64,000 nt of DNA, from contig NZ_REFV01000012.1 in the NCBI RefSeq assembly GCF_003688895.1, positions 1-64,000 on the forward strand, in the 5' to 3' direction. Of this stretch, positions 47,477 to 56,493 are shown in pieces. This stretch comes from Dokdonia sinensis (lineage in GTDB: Bacteria > Bacteroidota > Bacteroidia > Flavobacteriales > Flavobacteriaceae). Each line of letters begins with the position of its first letter. The stretch's first letter is position 1. The position numbers and the translations under genes are program-made. Below the pieces are notes generated by a model. It had not been told where the DNA came from. It did no database searches and saw only the letters and a list, made by a program, of their open reading frames with translations.

Positions 47477-50400
47477 ATGTCCAAGAAATACATCATTGCA
47501 TTTGACCAAGGCACGACCAGCACCCGCGCCATAATTTTTGACAACAAAGGAAACATCTGCAAGATTGCCCAAAAAGAGCTTACCCAGCATTACCCTAAAT
47601 CAGGATGGGTAGAACACGACCCCGAGGAGATATTTCAAGCTCAAAACGAAGTTTTTGAAGAGGTGGTACACACCTCAGACATTGCTATGGAAGATATTGC
47701 TGGGATTGGAATTACTAACCAGCGAGAGACAACCGTAGTTTGGGATAAGACTACTGGAAAACCCATTTATAATGCCATCGTTTGGCTGGATAAACGTACG
47801 AAGGGCATCTGCGAGAATCTCAAGTCGCAAGATCTTGAAGAATACGTAAAAGAAAATACCGGACTCATCATAGACAGTTATTTTTCGGGGACAAAAGTGA
47901 AGTGGATTCTCGATAATGTTGAGGGCGCTTTCGCCAAAGCGGAAAAAGGAGAACTCCTCTTCGGAACCATTGACACCTGGCTCATCTGGAAATTTACTAA
48001 CGGAAAAGTACACGCCACAGACCACTCCAACGCATCGCGCACGATGTTGTACAATATAAAGACATTGAAGTGGGACAAAAAAATGCTCACGGCACTCAAT
48101 ATTCCGGCGTCTATGTTGCCTCAAGTGCAAACCTCTGCTTCAGACTTTGGAACCGTTGAAATAGATGAGCACAACATTCCCATTTCGGGAGTTGCTGGAG
48201 ACCAGCAAGCATCCCTTTTTGGACAAGGCGGTTATAAATCGGGAATGGCAAAGAACACCTACGGAACGGGTTGTTTCTTACTTATGAATACTGGAAAAAA
48301 ACCCGTTACTTCAAAAAATGGGTTGCTCACTACCTTATGCGCCAGCTTGCCAGATGGTAAAGTAAAGTATGCACTCGAGGGCAGTATTTTTGTGGGCGGA
48401 GCTTCTGTACAATGGTTGCGGGACAAACTCAATGTGATAGATAAAGCCAGCGACACAGAGGAAATCTGTAAGAACACACCATCGTCAGATGGACTTTATG
48501 TGGTACCCGCTTTTGCTGGGCTGGGCGCCCCTTACTGGGATATGGATGCAAAGGGTGCAATTTATGGACTCACACTCGATTCTGGAAAAAATGATATCAT
48601 AAAAGCAACGGTAGACGCACTCGCTTATCAAACCCGTGACGTACTAGATGCAATGATTGAGGATAGTGGTAAGCAAATGAAAGCGTTAAAAGTAGATGGC
48701 GGTGCTACGGCAAACGATTATCTAATGCAATTCCAGTCAGACATTCTCAATGTAGAAGTAGACCGCCCAAAAATGCTAGAGGTAACCGCCCTGGGCGCCG
48801 CATTTCTTGCTGGAATACAAGCGGGAATATGGAATAAAAAAGACATCGCAAAAATACGTAGAGTAGACACCATCTTTGAACCCAAAATCACCGAACACGA
48901 GCGGTCAAGAAAATATACAGGCTGGAAAAATGCGGTTGCCAGAACGAAGAGCACAACAAACCAAATGTTGAGCACACAAGAAGACGGCCCTATACGTTTT
49001 TCTGTGCTCGATAGGCAGACGCAAATCGCCCGAGCTAGCCGCGAGAAATACGACCTCATTGTTATAGGTGGTGGAGTTACAGGTGCAGGGATTGCGCTGG
49101 ATGCTTCTTCCCGAGGAATGAAAGTATGCCTTATCGAGAAAAATGACTTTGCCTCAGGCACGAGTAATAAGTCCACCAAACTCATACACGGAGGTCTGCG
49201 CTACCTAAAACAAATGGAAATAGGACTGGTAAAAGAATCTGGTAGCGAGCGAGCCATCGTACACACCCTTGCACCGCACCTTGTGGTTCCAGAAAAAATG
49301 TTGCTCCCCTTAATAGAAGGAGGAACTTACGGTAAAATGATGACTGCCATAGGACTAAAAGTATATGATTTCCTGGCAAATGTAGAAGGCGACGACAAAC
49401 GAAAGATGCTAAGCGCCGAAGAAACCGCACAAAGAGAACCATTGCTCAATGAAGCAATCTTAACAGGCGGAGGATATTATGCCGAGTATCGCACGGACGA
49501 TGCAAGACTTACAGTAGAGCTATTAAAGAAGGCTGCGAGTTTTGGGGCGACGGTCATTAACTATTGTGAGATGCGTTCTTTTACGTATGATGATGGTAAG
49601 ATTAAAAATTTAAAATGTTTTGACCATAACAACCAGCAGTCATTTACTTTAAAGGCGCAACATTATGTGAGTGCGGCAGGGCCTTGGGTAGACCTATTAA
49701 GAGAGAAGGACCACTCGATGAACAACAAGCATTTACATTTAACTAAAGGCGTGCACATTGTTTTCTCAAAAGAGCGTTTCCCGCTCACACAATCTGTTTA
49801 TTTTGATGTGCCGGATGGGAGAATGATATTTGCCATACCCCGTGGACGTTCGGTTTATGTAGGTACTACGGATACAAATTACAATGGCAATCTCAATCGA
49901 GTTGTGGCAACAGAGGAAGATGCAAACTATCTTCTCGAAGCTACTAATAATATGTTTCCCTCTCTAGATTTAAAAATTGAAGATATAGAGTCCAACTGGG
50001 CGGGACTGCGACCACTCATACACGAAGATGGCAAAGACCCCAGCGAGCTTAGCCGAAAAGATGAAATCTTTGAATCTAAAACAGGCTTAATCTCTATCGC
50101 TGGTGGGAAGCTCACAGGATACCGCAAGATGGCCCAGCGCGTTATAGACCGTGTTTTAAAAGATGTTCCTGACAAGAAAAAGGCGCATCTCGTTAAATCG
50201 TACACGGAGAAAATTCCGCTTACATCAGAACCTTTAAAAGACAGTAAAGCTGTAGATGCCTATCAAAAAGAAATTACAAAGCGGCTCAAAGATTTGGGCA
50301 TTGAGAACGAGTATCAGGGCTGGTACCTCGCCACTACTTACGGAAAACAGGCCGATGCTATCATAGATAAAATGGACTTCTTTCTAAATGACAGTCCAGA

Positions 50401-50653
50401 GGAACGCCTCATAAGAGCAGAGCTCTGGTACAGCGTACACCACGAAATGACCAATGCCCTGGTAGACTTTTTTGTAAGACGTACGGGCCGACTGTATTTT
50501 GACATACATTCCGTACACCAGTATAGACTGCTGGTTCAAGAGGATATGATAAAGTATCTGGGGTGGGATGAAGCGAGAGTGATAAAAGAGAATAACTATC
50601 TGGATATGCTATTGCAGGATGCGAGTGAATATTATGAGGAGGAATTTGCTTAA
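47477..50653 (+). CDS. Glycerol kinase-glycerol-3-phosphate dehydrogenase fusion (GlpK-GlpD)
   Basis: A single 1,058-codon frame. Residues 1-496 are a full-length glycerol kinase: [62 protein letters not shown] and the C-terminal W-rich [10 protein letters not shown]. Residues from about 507 are a full-length FAD-dependent glycerol-3-phosphate dehydrogenase: [32 protein letters not shown] (FAD motif near 529), [31 protein letters not shown] and [15 protein letters not shown]497 probably marks the old GlpD start; no stop separates the halves. The product would phosphorylate glycerol and oxidise the product, passing electrons to quinones. A mutated palindrome copy (47927-47940) encodes GAFAKAEK in the kinase. 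Both halves keep their key motifs. Confidence 0.93.
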   Translation: MSKKYIIAFDQGTTSTRAIIFDNKGNICKIAQKELTQHYPKSGWVEHDPEEIFQAQNEVFEEVVHTSDIAMEDIAGIGITNQRETTVVWDKTTGKPIYNAIVWLDKRTKGICENLKSQDLEEYVKENTGLIIDSYFSGTKVKWILDNVEGAFAKAEKGELLFGTIDTWLIWKFTNGKVHATDHSNASRTMLYNIKTLKWDKKMLTALNIPASMLPQVQTSASDFGTVEIDEHNIPISGVAGDQQASLFGQGGYKSGMAKNTYGTGCFLLMNTGKKPVTSKNGLLTTLCASLPDGKVKYALEGSIFVGGASVQWLRDKLNVIDKASDTEEICKNTPSSDGLYVVPAFAGLGAPYWDMDAKGAIYGLTLDSGKNDIIKATVDALAYQTRDVLDAMIEDSGKQMKALKVDGGATANDYLMQFQSDILNVEVDRPKMLEVTALGAAFLAGIQAGIWNKKDIAKIRRVDTIFEPKITEHERSRKYTGWKNAVARTKSTTNQMLSTQEDGPIRFSVLDRQTQIARASREKYDLIVIGGGVTGAGIALDASSRGMKVCLIEKNDFASGTSNKSTKLIHGGLRYLKQMEIGLVKESGSERAIVHTLAPHLVVPEKMLLPLIEGGTYGKMMTAIGLKVYDFLANVEGDDKRKMLSAEETAQREPLLNEAILTGGGYYAEYRTDDARLTVELLKKAASFGATVINYCEMRSFTYDDGKIKNLKCFDHNNQQSFTLKAQHYVSAAGPWVDLLREKDHSMNNKHLHLTKGVHIVFSKERFPLTQSVYFDVPDGRMIFAIPRGRSVYVGTTDTNYNGNLNRVVATEEDANYLLEATNNMFPSLDLKIEDIESNWAGLRPLIHEDGKDPSELSRKDEIFESKTGLISIAGGKLTGYRKMAQRVIDRVLKDVPDKKKAHLVKSYTEKIPLTSEPLKDSKAVDAYQKEITKRLKDLGIENEYQGWYLATTYGKQADAIIDKMDFFLNDSPEERLIRAELWYSVHHEMTNALVDFFVRRTGRLYFDIHSVHQYRLLVQEDMIKYLGWDEARVIKENNYLDMLLQDASEYYEEEFA
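47927..47940. repeat. Degenerate palindrome copy in the glycerol kinase half
   Basis: GCTTTCGCCAAAGC has one mismatch to GCTTTCGCGAAAGC and is read as AFAKA in [13 protein letters not shown]. The E. coli enzyme, as I recall it, has a segment of equal length here, so the copy replaced or evolved from existing codons. Confidence 0.7.
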
Positions 50654-50976
50654 TTATTTCGCTTTGGCGAGAGGAAATAAAATTTAAAATTCCGAGCTGA
50701 AATTCATAGGATGCCCGCTTTCGCGAAAGCGGAATAAACAACCTCGATGAGAGCCTACGGGTATTAAATTAAAAAATACGTTTTCCAAAATCCAAAGGAA
50801 GATAAAAAATACAAGCAGAAGGGAAATTGAATTCTCAGGGATTTGAAATCGGAAGGATTGTTATTCAATAGAAATGGTTTGAAGAGCATCACATTTTTAC
50901 GAAAGCGTCATCACAAACCTTAATATTGTCTTAAAATTACATATTTTAGAGGCTTGACAAATTAACAACAACATAT
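50654..50976. other. Intergenic region between the glycerol fusion gene and the symporter
   Basis: 323 bp without a gene. It holds palindrome copy 10 (50717-50730) and a half-site ACGAAAGCG near 50899. It ends in an AT-rich stretch (TTAAAATTACATATTTTAGAGG) that probably includes the symporter promoter. No terminator is evident after the fusion gene. Confidence 0.55.
50717..50730. repeat. GCTTTCGCGAAAGC palindrome, copy 10 (intergenic)
   Basis: Perfect 16-bp copy about 64 bp after the stop of the fusion gene. With no T-run it does not look like a standard terminator. Confidence 0.95.
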
Positions 50977-52620
50977 ATGGGACTCATTACATTTCTAGGA
51001 TTTACTTTGCTCGTTGCGGGCTACGCTTGGTGGAAAACACGCGGTACAGATGAAAAAAGTGCAGACGGATATTATCTGGGCGGTCGAAGCCTCGGAGCAC
51101 TTACCATTGCGGGTTCTTTATTACTCACAAACCTCTCTGCAGAGCAAATTGTAGGGCTCAACGGGCAAGCATTTTCCGAAGGAATCTTAGTAATGGCCTG
51201 GGAAACACTAGCAGCAATTGCAATGGTCATTACGGCTGTGTACTTCCTTCCTAAATATATGCATAAAGGGATCACTACAATTCCAGAATTTATAGAAGAG
51301 CGTTTTGATGAAAATACAAAAGCTATATTGTCTATCCTTTTTCTTATCGCCTTTGGAATCGTGCTTTTACCTACCATTCTTTATTCAGGTTCGTTAGCCT
51401 TCAGTACAATGTTTGATTTACCTGCACTATTAGGTCTATCTGACGGGGCGACGATTACTGTTTGCGTTTGGACCATAGGTATTATCGGGATTATATATGC
51501 GATTTTTGGAGGTTTAAAGGCCGTGGCGGTTTCTGACCTCGTAAACGCAATTGGATTGTTAATAGGCGGATTGTTAATCCCTTATTTTGGTCTTAAACTT
51601 ATAGGAGATGGCAGCATGGTAGACGGTCTAGATATACTCTGGACAGAAAATCAAGATAAATTTGATGTGACTGGAGATGTCACCTCCTCTATTCCTGTAG
51701 GAACTATTTTTACAGGAATGATGATTGCTCAGATGTACTATTGGGGAACAAATCAGGCAATATTACAACGTGTTTTTGGTGCAAAAAGTTTAAAAGAAGG
51801 TCAGAAAGGAATGATGCTCGCTGCCTTTGTAAAATTTCTTATCCCCATTATTGTTGTGCTTCCAGGTATAATAGCTTGGCACGTTTTTCAGGGCGATTTG
51901 AGCTCGGCAGATAAAGCATATCCAGAACTTGTAAAAGAAGTACTTCCTCCTGCCCTAGTAGGATTCTTTGCTGCTGTTCTCTTTGGGGCTGTACTAAGTT
52001 CATTTAATAGTTTATTGAACAGTAGTGCGACATTATTTGGTTTTGATCTTTATAAGAAGTTTTTTAATCGTGAAGCTTCTGAGCATCGTGCAGTGCGTGC
52101 AGGGAAGTTCTTTGGACTCGGGCTAGCCATTGTTGCAATGATTATTGCTCCTTTTATTGCAAAGGCTCCTGCAGGACTTTTTGATTACATCCAGCAAGCA
52201 TTAGGAAGTCTGAGTGTACCTATTCTGGCAGTTGTTCTCGTAGGAATTGTAACCAAAAGAGTTCCGGCTCTCGGGGCAAAAATTGTGATGATTGCAGGGG
52301 TGATTATGTATGTTGCTACGATATTTATGAGACCTAGTTATCAAGAAGCTGCACTTGCAGAGGCCACAGCTGCTGGCATTTCAGATGTGGCGCAACTCGC
52401 GGTTATTAAAGCCGAAGCCTTCCCACACTTCCTACACGTAATGGGAATCCTGTTTGTAGTAAATATTATCATTATGCTCATCGTAGGAGCTGTAAAACCT
52501 AAAACCGATATTTACGTCCCTAAACAAACACAAGCCATAGATACCACTCCGTGGAAGTATGCTTGGATAGTGGGTGGACTGATTGTGTTACTGGTATTGA
52601 GCACTTATTTGATATTTTAA
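50977..52620 (+). CDS. Sodium/solute symporter (SSS family)
   Basis: A 547-residue membrane protein with about 13-14 helices and the SSS-family pattern. The N-terminal region has GYYLGGRSLGALTIAGSLLLTNLSAEQIVGLNG. The IIGIIYAIFGGLKAVAVSDLVNAIGLLIGG segment (near 168-200) corresponds to the SGLT signature region, and GAVLSSFNSLLNSSATLFGFDLY (near 337-360) is the conserved core helix. It probably takes up a sugar or polyol with sodium. The galE and aldose epimerase genes downstream fit a sugar, but this is context only. A heptamer repeat array begins 2 bp after its stop. Confidence 0.92.
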   Translation: MGLITFLGFTLLVAGYAWWKTRGTDEKSADGYYLGGRSLGALTIAGSLLLTNLSAEQIVGLNGQAFSEGILVMAWETLAAIAMVITAVYFLPKYMHKGITTIPEFIEERFDENTKAILSILFLIAFGIVLLPTILYSGSLAFSTMFDLPALLGLSDGATITVCVWTIGIIGIIYAIFGGLKAVAVSDLVNAIGLLIGGLLIPYFGLKLIGDGSMVDGLDILWTENQDKFDVTGDVTSSIPVGTIFTGMMIAQMYYWGTNQAILQRVFGAKSLKEGQKGMMLAAFVKFLIPIIVVLPGIIAWHVFQGDLSSADKAYPELVKEVLPPALVGFFAAVLFGAVLSSFNSLLNSSATLFGFDLYKKFFNREASEHRAVRAGKFFGLGLAIVAMIIAPFIAKAPAGLFDYIQQALGSLSVPILAVVLVGIVTKRVPALGAKIVMIAGVIMYVATIFMRPSYQEAALAEATAAGISDVAQLAVIKAEAFPHFLHVMGILFVVNIIIMLIVGAVKPKTDIYVPKQTQAIDTTPWKYAWIVGGLIVLLVLSTYLIF

Positions 52621-52622
52621 AA

Positions 52623-52713
52623 GGTAGTCGGTAGTCGGTAGTCGGTAGTCGGTAGTCGGTAGTCGGTAGTCGGTAGTCGGTAGTCGGTAGTCGGTAGTCG
52701 GTAGTCGGTAGTC
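52623..52713. repeat. Heptamer tandem array (GGTAGTC) x 13
   Basis: Thirteen exact copies of GGTAGTC start 2 bp after the TAA of the symporter gene, followed by GAAAAAAC. The unit length and the position right after a stop codon match the AGCTGGG array at 46972. The remaining 128 bp before galE hold only a weak inverted repeat (TCCCGATAGTTATAGGGA near 52788). Confidence 0.97.
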
Positions 52714-52842
52714 GAAAAAACTATTTTTTTGCTTGCGAAAAAAAGATTTTGAGATTTTGTAAACAAATATTGAGCTTAGGGGATGAGTCCCGATAGTTAT
52801 AGGGATTGCCGTAGCGTATATTAAATTGAATGCAGAAATAGA

Positions 52843-53859
52843 ATGAAAGTTATAGTCACAGGAGGATTAGGATTTATAGGGTCGCACACGGTCGTAGAGT
52901 TACAGAACAAAGGCTATGAGGTGGTCATTGTAGATAATTGCTCTAACTCCTCAAAAGAAGTCCTTAAAGGAATAGAAAAGATAACTGGCATTGCACCTGT
53001 TTTTGAAGAGTTTGATTTACGTGAAAAAGTCAAAGTCCAAGAGTTTTTTGAGCGTCATCAAGATGCTTCTGGATTAATTCACTTTGCTGCGTCAAAAGCA
53101 GTAGGAGAAAGCGTAAAAGAGCCTCTCCTCTATTATGAAAACAATATAGGAACGCTAGTGTATCTTTTACAGGAACTCAAGAAAAAGGAAAGCGCAAACT
53201 TCATATTCAGTTCTTCGTGTACGGTTTATGGACAAGCAGATGAGCTTCCTATTACTGAAAATGCTCCTATCAAACCTGCCGAGTCCCCTTACGGAAACAC
53301 TAAGCAAATAGGAGAAGAAATCATAAGAGACACTTGTAAAGTGAATCCACAAATTAAAGCTATCGCCTTACGCTATTTTAATCCTATAGGAGCACATCCT
53401 AGTGTGGAGATAGGTGAACTTCCTCTAGGCGTACCCGCAAACTTAGTTCCTTTTATTACGCAAACAGGTATTGGGCTGCGAGAGCAGTTATCTGTTTTTG
53501 GCAATGATTATCCTACCCCAGATGGCACCGCGGTGAGGGATTACATACACGTTGTAGATCTAGCAAAAGCTCACGTCATTGCGTTAGAACGATTGATAAA
53601 ACAAAATAATAAAGACAACTACGAAGTTTTTAATATCGGTACAGGTACTGGAAGTTCTGTGCTTGAAGTTATTAGATCTTTTGAGAGTGTATCTGGTAAA
53701 AAGCTTAATTATAAGATCGTAGCAAAACGCTCTGGCGATGTCACCGCAGCTTATGCTGACACTTCAAAAGCAAACAATGATTTGGGCTGGAAATCGCAAA
53801 GCACTCTAGATGAAGCGTTAGCTTCGGCTTGGGAATGGGAGCAAAAAGTACGTGGCTAA
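52843..53859 (+). CDS. galE: UDP-glucose 4-epimerase
   Basis: A 338-residue extended SDR that interconverts UDP-glucose and UDP-galactose. The NAD motif is GGLGFIGSHT (residues 7-16), followed by DNCSNSS, FAASKAVGESV and FSSSCTVYG. The catalytic Tyr/Lys are in SPYGNTKQIGE. RYFNPIGAHPSVEIGE and VRDYIHVVDLAKAH are typical GalE motifs. The aldose 1-epimerase gene follows after 9 bp, so the two Leloir-type genes probably form an operon closed by the terminator at 54834. Confidence 0.96.
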   Translation: MKVIVTGGLGFIGSHTVVELQNKGYEVVIVDNCSNSSKEVLKGIEKITGIAPVFEEFDLREKVKVQEFFERHQDASGLIHFAASKAVGESVKEPLLYYENNIGTLVYLLQELKKKESANFIFSSSCTVYGQADELPITENAPIKPAESPYGNTKQIGEEIIRDTCKVNPQIKAIALRYFNPIGAHPSVEIGELPLGVPANLVPFITQTGIGLREQLSVFGNDYPTPDGTAVRDYIHVVDLAKAHVIALERLIKQNNKDNYEVFNIGTGTGSSVLEVIRSFESVSGKKLNYKIVAKRSGDVTAAYADTSKANNDLGWKSQSTLDEALASAWEWEQKVRG

Positions 53860-53868
53860 TTACCGGGA

Positions 53869-54822
53869 ATGTTTGCAATCAAGAAAAGATTTTTAGGAAC
53901 CTTTACAGAAGTTTTTCTTGAGGATATTAATACAGGCGTTTGTGTGAGCTGTATTCCCGATCACGGGGCACAGCTTAACCATCTTAATCTTTTAAAAAAC
54001 GGCAAATCACACGCCTTGCTTTGGAGTGCACATACTGCTCATGAATTTACAGAGCAATCTATTCCCTACTTCTCTGGCTCGCATTTATTCCCCTTTCCTA
54101 ATCGGATAGATGGTGGTCGCTATTCCTTTAATGGGGATAAATTAAAATTAAATTGTAATGAAACTTCAAACTACAATGCATTGCACGGTTTGATTTTTAA
54201 CAAACCTTTTGAACTACAAAAAACTGAGACAGATTCTGCTTTCGCGAAAGCGGAATTTTCATACTCCACAAATACTCGTCATCCTGGTTTTCCGTTCCTG
54301 TATACCATTGCAATTACTTACACAATTTTTAAAAATAAGCTGCTCGTAGAAACTCGGGTTCGCAATAATGATGACAAGAAATTTCTTTTTGGATTAGGCT
54401 CACATCCTTATATTAATACAGGTACATCAATAAACAAATTGTTGGTGCAACATCCAGGCACCTCATCTTTAGAACTCAACAACCGAATGATCCCTACTGG
54501 AAATACAACTCCAGATTTGAGATTTTTAAAAGCCTATACCTTAGGTACAACAACGCTAGACCATTGTTTTGTACTAAGTCCTAATCATAAGATGGCCGTA
54601 ACGCGTATCATCGACCCTATTAAGAACCTCAACATCGAGATCCGTCAGGAAAATTCTGAAGGCCGTTATAATTTTTTGCAACTATATACTTCGCCAGACA
54701 GAAATAGCATTGCGGTAGAGCCTATGACTTGTGCGCCAGATGCATTTAATAATGACAAAGGAATTCTATTTTTAGAACCTGAAGACACTTACACGTCTTA
54801 CTTTGAGATTGCCCTTACTTGA
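53869..54822 (+). CDS. Aldose 1-epimerase (mutarotase-like)
   Basis: A 317-residue beta-supersandwich protein of the aldose 1-epimerase family. It shows IPYFSGSHLFPFPNRIDGGRYSFNG (substrate-binding Arg), NALHGLIFN (catalytic His), GLGSHPYIN (second His) and AVEPMTCAPDAFNN (catalytic Glu region). It interconverts alpha and beta anomers of hexoses. It has no signal peptide and so is probably cytoplasmic. It pairs with galE upstream. Palindrome copy 11 encodes DSAFAKAEF between the first His motif and the next strand. Confidence 0.92.
   Translation: MFAIKKRFLGTFTEVFLEDINTGVCVSCIPDHGAQLNHLNLLKNGKSHALLWSAHTAHEFTEQSIPYFSGSHLFPFPNRIDGGRYSFNGDKLKLNCNETSNYNALHGLIFNKPFELQKTETDSAFAKAEFSYSTNTRHPGFPFLYTIAITYTIFKNKLLVETRVRNNDDKKFLFGLGSHPYINTGTSINKLLVQHPGTSSLELNNRMIPTGNTTPDLRFLKAYTLGTTTLDHCFVLSPNHKMAVTRIIDPIKNLNIEIRQENSEGRYNFLQLYTSPDRNSIAVEPMTCAPDAFNNDKGILFLEPEDTYTSYFEIALT
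54238..54251. repeat. GCTTTCGCGAAAGC palindrome, copy 11 (in aldose 1-epimerase gene)
   Basis: Perfect 14-bp copy with T on the left and G on the right, read as AFAKA near residues 124-128. Confidence 0.95.
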
Positions 54823-54833
54823 GTAGACTTCCT

Positions 54834-54866
54834 TATAAAAACGAGGCCTACAGCCTCGTTTTTATA
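54834..54866. terminator. Bidirectional terminator between convergent genes
   Basis: A 14-bp perfect stem, TATAAAAACGAGGC with GCCTCGTTTTTATA, around the loop CTACA. The A- and T-tracts give a U-run in both directions. It closes both the galE operon on the plus strand and the metal-related gene group on the minus strand. Confidence 0.93.
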
Positions 54867-54885
54867 ATTCTTACTCTTAAAACTC

Positions 54886-55755
54886 TTAATGCTCGTGGTC
54901 ATCGTGATCGTGCTCCTCTTCTGGTATAACGTCTAACGCTTCCTTTAAAGTGTAAGCTGTAAGATTACTTCCTTTGTAATTTGTCACATAAAGCTTATTT
55001 TCTCTCACTAAAACATCCGTAGGTTTAGAAATACCATCCTTGATCTCTTGCTTGAACCGTCCGGCCATATCAAAAACTACAATACGATTATTCTCAAAAT
55101 CAGTAACAAAAATCTCGTTTTCGGTTACAAAAATTCCAGTCGCAGCATTTAAATCTTGGTCTACACCTACTGTTCTTATATGCGTTCCATTTTTTGTAAA
55201 TGATTGTACTCTATTATTATAAGCATCTGCTACCCAAATTTCATTTTCGGTAATTTGAACATCCGTAGGATAATAAAAGTCTCCATCTGCTTTACCTTCT
55301 TTTCCAAAGGTCATCCAGTCTGTCCCGTTACTAGAGTAATGGATTTTATTGTTATAAAAATCGGCAATTGCGATTTCATTCCCACGCACATCTACGCCAG
55401 CGGGCGCGTCTAAGCTATCTTTTGTTGTGATTACTGTTTTTGCGCTTTCGCGAAAGCGTATTACCTCATCATTACCATATTGCGGAATAATGATCTCATT
55501 TCCTTCTGTGGCAATATGCATAGGTCGGTCTAATGAGTCTATAACCTTTAAAGTTTTCCCATTATCATCTATTAACACCACCCGATTATGGTCTCCATCG
55601 CTTAACCATATCCCATTATCGCTAGCTGCTATACCTATGGGATTTACACCTTCTAGCGCAATGGTTTCTGATAGTTGCCAAGTTTGATCTTTATCCTGAG
55701 ATGTGCAACCCGCTATTATAAAAGCGAGAATTGCTAAATTATATATTTGTTTCAT
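54886..55755 (-). CDS. NHL-type beta-propeller lipoprotein with His/Asp tail
   Basis: A 289-residue lipoprotein with lipobox IIAGC (Cys17). The body is a series of about six NHL-like blades with recurring phrases: GIWLSDGDHNRVVLID, EIAIADFYNNKI, EIWVADAYNNRVQSF and EIFVTDFENNRIVVFD. The last residues, EEEHDHDDHEH, form a His/Asp-rich tail that could bind metal. It is the last gene of a minus-strand group with a double-HMA protein, an outer-membrane protein and an HYC_CC_PP protein, which supports a metal-related envelope role. Its substrate is unknown. Palindrome copy 12 falls between blades, read as RFRESAK. Confidence 0.85.
   Translation of the reverse strand: MKQIYNLAILAFIIAGCTSQDKDQTWQLSETIALEGVNPIGIAASDNGIWLSDGDHNRVVLIDDNGKTLKVIDSLDRPMHIATEGNEIIIPQYGNDEVIRFRESAKTVITTKDSLDAPAGVDVRGNEIAIADFYNNKIHYSSNGTDWMTFGKEGKADGDFYYPTDVQITENEIWVADAYNNRVQSFTKNGTHIRTVGVDQDLNAATGIFVTENEIFVTDFENNRIVVFDMAGRFKQEIKDGISKPTDVLVRENKLYVTNYKGSNLTAYTLKEALDVIPEEEHDHDDHEH
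55444..55457. repeat. GCTTTCGCGAAAGC palindrome, copy 12 (in NHL lipoprotein gene)
   Basis: Perfect 16-bp copy read on the minus strand in the FRES frame. Confidence 0.95.
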
Positions 55756-55774
55756 CGTTTAAATTCTTTAAGAA

Positions 55775-55840
55775 GAATGGAACCGCAACACTTGGGGGAA
55801 ATGCGCAAGTTCCATTCGTGCCTTTTAGGGATAAAAGGCA
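55775..55840 (-). promoter_or_regulatory. Two hairpins in the leader of the NHL lipoprotein gene
   Basis: On the minus strand, TGCCTTTTA pairs with TAAAAGGCA (55819-55840, 4-nt loop). Then GAATGGAAC (55809-55817) pairs with GTTCCATTC (55775-55783) around a 25-nt loop. Both lie in the 95-bp gap after the HMA-protein gene and before the lipoprotein ATG. They could be a processing site, weak terminator or attenuator. There is no long T-run. Confidence 0.5.
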
Positions 55841-55850
55841 TTAATACTTA

Positions 55851-56474
55851 TTACTGTAAACGTTGGTATTTACAACACGCCGGCAGATCTTTATATGCCT
55901 GCTTTGTTGCTTTATGGGCTTTTGTATCGTGACCAGCTTGCGCGACTGCTTTCTGGATAGCATCCAGCGTCGTCTGGCTCTTGTCAAAGGTCACCTCAAG
56001 CATATTCTGTTCTTCTTTCCAAGATGCTTCGGTCACTCCAAGAATACCGTTTGAAGCTTTCTCTATACGAGCCTCACACATCCCACATTTACCAGCTACA
56101 AGAATCTTTTGAGTAACAATCTCGCTGGTAGCGGAGAGCTCTGTGTTATTTGCCTTTGAAGTTTCTACACTACCATTTGCTCTTGTGATTTTAGAGGTTA
56201 TGGGTGTGTAACCCGCCTTCTCCACTTGCTTTGTAATGTCATCCATAGTAAGGGCTTTTTCGGCAGGATACTGGAAACTAAAGTCTCCCGTCTCAATATC
56301 TATAGCCACCTTTTTAATACCCTTAAATTCTTTGAATTTTTTCTCGAGTCCGTAGGCACAAAATGGACACCCCAAACCGTCTACTTGGATTTCAAATTGG
56401 TCCATTGCTTTCTGCGCTTGCATCCCCATCGTGGTGAATAGCGCAATTACTAAAGTTATCATTGTTGTTTTCAT
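55851..56474 (-). CDS. Periplasmic protein with two heavy-metal-associated (HMA) domains
   Basis: A 207-residue secreted protein (signal MKTTMITLVIALFTTMGMQAQ). HMA domain 1 is near residues 25-95 with C36-P-F-C39 in GLGCPFCAYGLEKKF. HMA domain 2 is near 125-190 with GKCGMCEARIEKA. The end, LPACCKYQ, adds a further CC pair. HMA domains bind Cu(I) or similar soft metals and pass them between partners. The neighbours (outer-membrane protein, HYC_CC_PP protein, His-tailed lipoprotein) point to a periplasmic copper or other metal pathway. No ATPase or sensor gene is in the window, so the metal is not known. Confidence 0.88.
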   Translation of the reverse strand: MKTTMITLVIALFTTMGMQAQKAMDQFEIQVDGLGCPFCAYGLEKKFKEFKGIKKVAIDIETGDFSFQYPAEKALTMDDITKQVEKAGYTPITSKITRANGSVETSKANNTELSATSEIVTQKILVAGKCGMCEARIEKASNGILGVTEASWKEEQNMLEVTFDKSQTTLDAIQKAVAQAGHDTKAHKATKQAYKDLPACCKYQRLQ

Positions 56475-56493
56475 AATCTTCTTCTTTTATTTT

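Noticed and set aside
46972-52713. CRISPR-like or phage attachment sites at the heptamer arrays
   Set aside because: The units are directly abutting 7-mers without spacers. No integrase or duplicated tRNA end is nearby, and the tRNA-Val shows no repeated 3' fragment.
52780-52815. Inverted repeat TCCCGATAGTTATAGGGA before galE
   Set aside because: The stem is short and imperfect and only one copy was seen, so it is mentioned but not called.
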